From Bog-756 sp036513075 (lineage in GTDB: Bacteria > Actinomycetota > Acidimicrobiia > Acidimicrobiales > RAAP-2), in NCBI GenBank assembly GCA_036513075.1, contig DATBZS010000022.1, positions 1 to 64,000 on the forward strand: a DNA stretch of 64,000 nucleotides, written 5' to 3'. Numbering within the stretch: position 1 is the stretch's first letter; the number at the start of each line of letters is the position of its first letter. The notes below the pieces were generated by a model, which saw nothing but the letters and a program-made list of their open reading frames with translations, did no database searches and was not told the DNA's origin. Of the stretch, positions 61,313 through 64,000 are shown one piece after another. The translations under genes were made by a program, and so were the position numbers.

Positions 61313-62116
61313 TCAGGCCAGGTCCCACAGGAGGCGGGGGTCGGACTTGGCCTCAAGAAGGAGGCGGCTGGGGACCTGTTTGTCGATGTGGCCGATGAGC
61401 CCGTGATAGATGCCGAAACCGCACAGCTCCTGGAGTCGTGGAGAGAAGGTTCGGACTTTGGCGAGTGGCAGACCGAGCTGTTGGTTCTCCTGCTGGCGGA
61501 TGTACCCGGCGCAGTAGTTCATGGCGATCCCCACCCGCCGGGTGTCGGTCGTATTGGCCCCGCCGCCGTGCCACAGGCTGCCGTGCCAGACGAGCACGCT
61601 CCCTTTGGCCATCTCCGCTGGCACGCTGTCGTAAGGGTGGCCGTAATCGGGGGAGCAGTCGGCTTTGTGGGTTCCGGGGATCACCCGGGTGGCGCCGTTG
61701 GCCTCGGTGAAGTCGGTCAGCGCCCACATGGTGTTGCACACCGTCGCCGGGTGGGGCTTGGGCAGGGGGATGACCTGGTCGTCGGCGTGGATCGGCTGGG
61801 CCGTCTCGCCGGGATCGATGGCGATCGAGGAAAGCGACGAAATGAGCAGTCCCGGGTCGAGCACGCTCTCGGCGACCGGAAGGATTGCCGGGTGCACCGG
61901 TATCCGGGCGAATTCCGGTTGGTAGGCGAGAAGGTTGTAGATGCGGACCGTCTTGGTCCCCTCGAACGAGTTGGTGGCCGGCACGGCGCCGAGGTGCCGC
62001 TCGAGCCCGACGAGCTCGTCGTTGAGTGCATCGATCAGGTCAGGCTCGATGGCGTTCTCGAGAATGGTGTAGCCGACCTCGTCGATCTCTGCGAGTGCAT
62101 CACCCACGCTGGTCAT
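61313..62116 (-). CDS. phytanoyl-CoA dioxygenase-family Fe(II)/2-oxoglutarate enzyme
   Basis: A 267-residue non-haem iron dioxygenase from ATG 62116, behind AGGAGA. The facial triad is HAD in PIHADDQVIPLP and His in VLVWHGSLWHGGG, with the 2-oxoglutarate-binding Arg in DTRRVGIAMNY. PhyH-like enzymes hydroxylate acyl-CoAs or small molecules using O2 and 2-oxoglutarate. The target is unknown. It is convergent with the MFS gene and divergent from the next gene. Confidence 0.88.
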   Translation of the reverse strand: MTSVGDALAEIDEVGYTILENAIEPDLIDALNDELVGLERHLGAVPATNSFEGTKTVRIYNLLAYQPEFARIPVHPAILPVAESVLDPGLLISSLSSIAIDPGETAQPIHADDQVIPLPKPHPATVCNTMWALTDFTEANGATRVIPGTHKADCSPDYGHPYDSVPAEMAKGSVLVWHGSLWHGGGANTTDTRRVGIAMNYCAGYIRQQENQQLGLPLAKVRTFSPRLQELCGFGIYHGLIGHIDKQVPSRLLLEAKSDPRLLWDLA

Positions 62117-62161
62117 CGTCGGATCTCCTGTCATTCCGCGGTCGGGATCTATTGTGACCCT

Positions 62162-62980
62162 GTGGCCCGCACGAAGCGACCTGACTACCGCTATGAGCTC
62201 TTCACCTGTGCGTGGGGCGGCCACGCCCTGGTCGGCGACGATGCCGCCACGGTCACCCCCGAGGACGCGCTCATCGTCCGGGAGGGTGACGGCGTGCACT
62301 GGTGCCGGTGTCTGCGGTGCGACGCCTGGTTCCCGGTGCCACTACCCGAGAATCCGGCGACGGACCGGGTGCCCACCCGGGACGAGATCGAGCTGCCGCT
62401 GCGGGGTCCGGCGCTGCGGGACCGCTACGTCCTGCGGTTGATCGCCCTCGACCGGGCGATCCACGTCGTCATCCTGACGTTCCTGGGGATCGTGTTCCTG
62501 ACCTTCGCCGGACACAACAAGGCGCTTCATGACGACTATCAGAACATCATGAACGCCCTGAATGGCGGGGGAGCGGCCGCACTCCGGGTGCGGGGCGTGC
62601 TCGGCTACCTACGCAAGGCCTTCGATTACACGCCGACCCACCTGATCGTGCTGGCCCTTATCTTCTTCGCCTATGCCTGCCTCGAAGCGGTGGAGGGAGT
62701 CGGGCTGTGGCTCAACAAGCGCTGGGCCGAGTACCTCACCTTGATTGCCACCACCGTGTTGATCCCCTATGAGGTGTATGAGCTCTACCTGCGGGTGAGC
62801 GTACTGAAAGTGGTCGCTTTCGTACTCAACGTCCTGGTCGTGACCTACCTGTTGTACGCCAAGCGGCTGTTCGGGGTACGGGGGGGACATGGCGTCGACG
62901 TGAAGCGAAAAGAGGAGCTCAGTGGGTGGAAAGCCCTCGAGCGGGCTCAATCGACCTCACCGGGAGTGCCGATCGGCTGA
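62162..62980 (+). CDS. DUF2127-like membrane protein
   Basis: A 272-residue protein from GTG 62162. The N-terminus (about 1-90) is cytoplasmic with an HWCRCLRC cysteine motif, possibly metal-binding. Residues about 100-245 have four hydrophobic segments: VVILTFLGIVFLTFAG, LIVLALIFFAYACLEA, LTLIATTVLIPYEVYELYL and VVAFVLNVLVVTYLLYA. The later part matches the DUF2127 family, whose role is unknown. The Cys-motif N-terminus is additional. Confidence 0.75.
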   Translation: MARTKRPDYRYELFTCAWGGHALVGDDAATVTPEDALIVREGDGVHWCRCLRCDAWFPVPLPENPATDRVPTRDEIELPLRGPALRDRYVLRLIALDRAIHVVILTFLGIVFLTFAGHNKALHDDYQNIMNALNGGGAAALRVRGVLGYLRKAFDYTPTHLIVLALIFFAYACLEAVEGVGLWLNKRWAEYLTLIATTVLIPYEVYELYLRVSVLKVVAFVLNVLVVTYLLYAKRLFGVRGGHGVDVKRKEELSGWKALERAQSTSPGVPIG

Positions 62981-63045
62981 CGGGTCGATCCGTGCGGCTC
63001 CGTACCGTAACGGCGGGGCCGGGTGTCATCGTGGTCCAGCATGGG

Positions 63046-63109
63046 CCGGCGGCAAAATTGGTAGCGCACGTGCATGACGCGCAAAGGTTCGAATCCGGCA
63101 TGTCGCCGG
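63046..63109 (+). other. degenerate tRNA-like element
   Basis: CCGGCGG (63046-63052) pairs with TCGCCGG (63103-63109) as a 7-bp acceptor-like stem. Inside are a D-loop-like AATTGGTAGCGC and a T-loop-like GGTTCGAATCC, and CAT could be an anticodon in TGCATGA. The T stem has only two pairs, the anticodon stem has a mismatch and base 33 is G, so this 64-base unit cannot be an ordinary tRNA. It may be a decayed tRNA copy. Confidence 0.4.
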
Positions 63110-63159
63110 TGGGTCGTCCAAAGGGCTCACGCCAGGTGCCGGATGTTGCACTGGCCGAA

Positions 63160-63180
63160 GTGGTCCCGGTCCGGGACCAC
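63160..63180 (-). terminator. stem-loop terminator of the surface-protein gene
   Basis: GTGGTCCCG (63160-63168) pairs perfectly with CGGGACCAC (63172-63180), a 9-bp stem with a 3-nt loop. It lies three bases past the stop codon of the truncated surface-protein gene on the minus strand, as expected for a terminator. No T-tract is seen. Confidence 0.65.
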
Positions 63181-63183
63181 CTG

Positions 63184-64000
63184 TCAGGGCGTGAACCAGC
63201 CGGCCACGTCGACAATGACGTTGGTGGAGCCTTGGGCGTTGTAGATGCCGAGGGCGCCGTTGGTGCCGAGTTCGGCCACCACCAGGTTCGGCACGGTCGT
63301 TCTCGGGGTCCAGTTCAGATCGCTGGCGAGGGGCCGGGTGGAGGTGGCCGGGTAGACGGTCAGGAAGCTCCCCGCGGTGGTGCCGGTGACGGTGACGTTG
63401 GCCACGATCCCGCTGGCCGTGGTCGGCACCCCGCCGATGCCGGTGACGGGCACGGTGAGCGTTCCGGCGGCGGCGACCGTCTTGCCTGTGCAGGCGTCGG
63501 TGAGCCCGGAGGCGGCCGTCGGCCTCGTGTCACAGATGCGGGCCGGGGGAAGGGCCTCGAACATTCCGGTGGAGGAGGAGGAGTAGTAGCCGGTGACGTC
63601 CACGATGACGTCGACAGAGCCATTGGCGTTGTAGATGTCGATGGCCCCGGAAACAGACAGGGGGACGATCACCCGGTTGGGCACGGTCTGGCGGGTGATG
63701 AAGTTGAGATTGGAGGCGAGCGGCCTGGTGGTGCCGTCGGGATAGGCGGTCAGGTAGCCCGGGGTGCTGGGGTTGGTGACGGTGATGTTGGCGACCACCG
63801 CCGTGGCACCGGCAGGCACCCCGCCGTTGCCGGTCACTTGGACGGTCAAGGTCTTGGGGTCGGCCCCGGCCCCGGGGGTCTTGCCCGTGCACTGGTCGGC
63901 CGCTCCCCCCGAGACGTTCGTCGGCCTCGTGTCACAGATGCGGGCCGGGACGAGGGGGGTGAATCCCACCCCCGGGCTCGAGACGGTGCCCGGTCCGTAG
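63184..64000 (-). CDS. repeat-containing secreted/surface protein (N-terminal part outside window)
   Basis: The frame stays open to base 64000, so the 5' end is missing. At least 272 residues are visible with two copies of an about 125-residue module: VPARICDTRPT, a TGKT motif, VTGNGGVPAGATAVVANITVT, YPDGTTRPLASNLNF, TVPNRVIVPLS and VDVIVDVTGYY. These modules are common C-terminal parts of large secreted actinobacterial proteins, and their function is unknown. Each copy has one Cys pair that may form a disulfide. A hairpin follows its stop. Confidence 0.85.
   Translation of the reverse strand, partial: YGPGTVSSPGVGFTPLVPARICDTRPTNVSGGAADQCTGKTPGAGADPKTLTVQVTGNGGVPAGATAVVANITVTNPSTPGYLTAYPDGTTRPLASNLNFITRQTVPNRVIVPLSVSGAIDIYNANGSVDVIVDVTGYYSSSSTGMFEALPPARICDTRPTAASGLTDACTGKTVAAAGTLTVPVTGIGGVPTTASGIVANVTVTGTTAGSFLTVYPATSTRPLASDLNWTPRTTVPNLVVAELGTNGALGIYNAQGSTNVIVDVAGWFTP

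Noticed and set aside
63046..63109. Functional tRNA-Met (CAT)
   Set aside because: 64 bases is too short, the T stem has only two pairs, the anticodon stem has a mismatch and position 33 is not U.
1..64000. CRISPR arrays, insertion sequences, prophage genes, rRNA operons
   Set aside because: No transposase, integrase, phage structural gene, regularly spaced repeat series or rRNA sequence was seen; the only tandem repeats are in the NlpC/P60 gene and at 36892-36925.

Overview
The window is GC-rich (roughly two thirds G+C by eye), gene-dense DNA from an actinobacterium. I favour class Acidimicrobiia, or a close relative, over Mycobacterium or Streptomyces. The reasons are: a Mycobacterium-like block mec-cysO-cysM / MBL-fold / rph / rdgB; two genes of mycothiol-associated families (a PIG-L deacetylase with HPDDE and a DinB-like maleylpyruvate isomerase homologue); a cell-wall hydrolase carrying 42-residue GYWLVASDGGVF repeats, which I associate with Acidimicrobiia; two tRNA genes that encode CCA; and many acyl-CoA, SDR and amidohydrolase genes. 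This assignment is inference; no rRNA or classical marker set is present.

Layout. 1-6.7 kb: end of a membrane protein, small coupled genes, a PIG-L deacetylase, a membrane diguanylate cyclase, a DHA2 exporter, tRNA-Gly and a nitroreductase. 6.8-12.3 kb: a TrmA/RumA-type RNA methyltransferase, a lipoprotein, a secreted copper monooxygenase, an MDMPI-like protein, and a GNAT / quinone-oxidoreductase pair. 12.4-21.5 kb: two GGDEF-EAL proteins flanking an FGGY kinase and a sphingosine-1-phosphate-lyase-like PLP enzyme. The second GGDEF-EAL gene has a leader that can fold into two mutually exclusive RNA structures. A repeat-bearing NlpC/P60 hydrolase follows. 21.6-44.9 kb: a catabolic region of SDRs, an acyl-CoA dehydrogenase, hydrolases and secreted lipases, a second DHA2 exporter, formate-THF ligase, a GST, a phosphotriesterase-family protein, three amidohydrolases and an aldehyde dehydrogenase.

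45-54.8 kb: an Rrf2 regulator, a partial cyclic-nucleotide-binding protein and a TauE-type anion exporter. Next come the trans-translation pair ssrA/smpB and the sulfur-carrier cysteine pathway: Mec (JAMM protease), CysO (ubiquitin-like carrier) and CysM. These are followed by an MBL-fold protein, RNase PH, an ITP/XTP pyrophosphatase, a methyltransferase and a crotonase. CysO here ends in six residues beyond its Gly-Gly, so it should need proteolytic maturation; a JAMM protease is encoded just upstream. 54.8-64 kb: an L,D-transpeptidase, glnD, a glycosyltransferase, tRNA-Cys, an MFS protein, a phytanoyl-CoA-dioxygenase-like protein, a DUF2127-like membrane protein, a degenerate tRNA-like element and a truncated repeat-containing surface protein running off the window.

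The most promising leads are the switch-like leader upstream of a c-di-GMP enzyme, the CysO C-terminal tail, and the AT-rich palindromes in front of the exporter and the GST gene. No CRISPR array, IS element, prophage or rRNA was seen.
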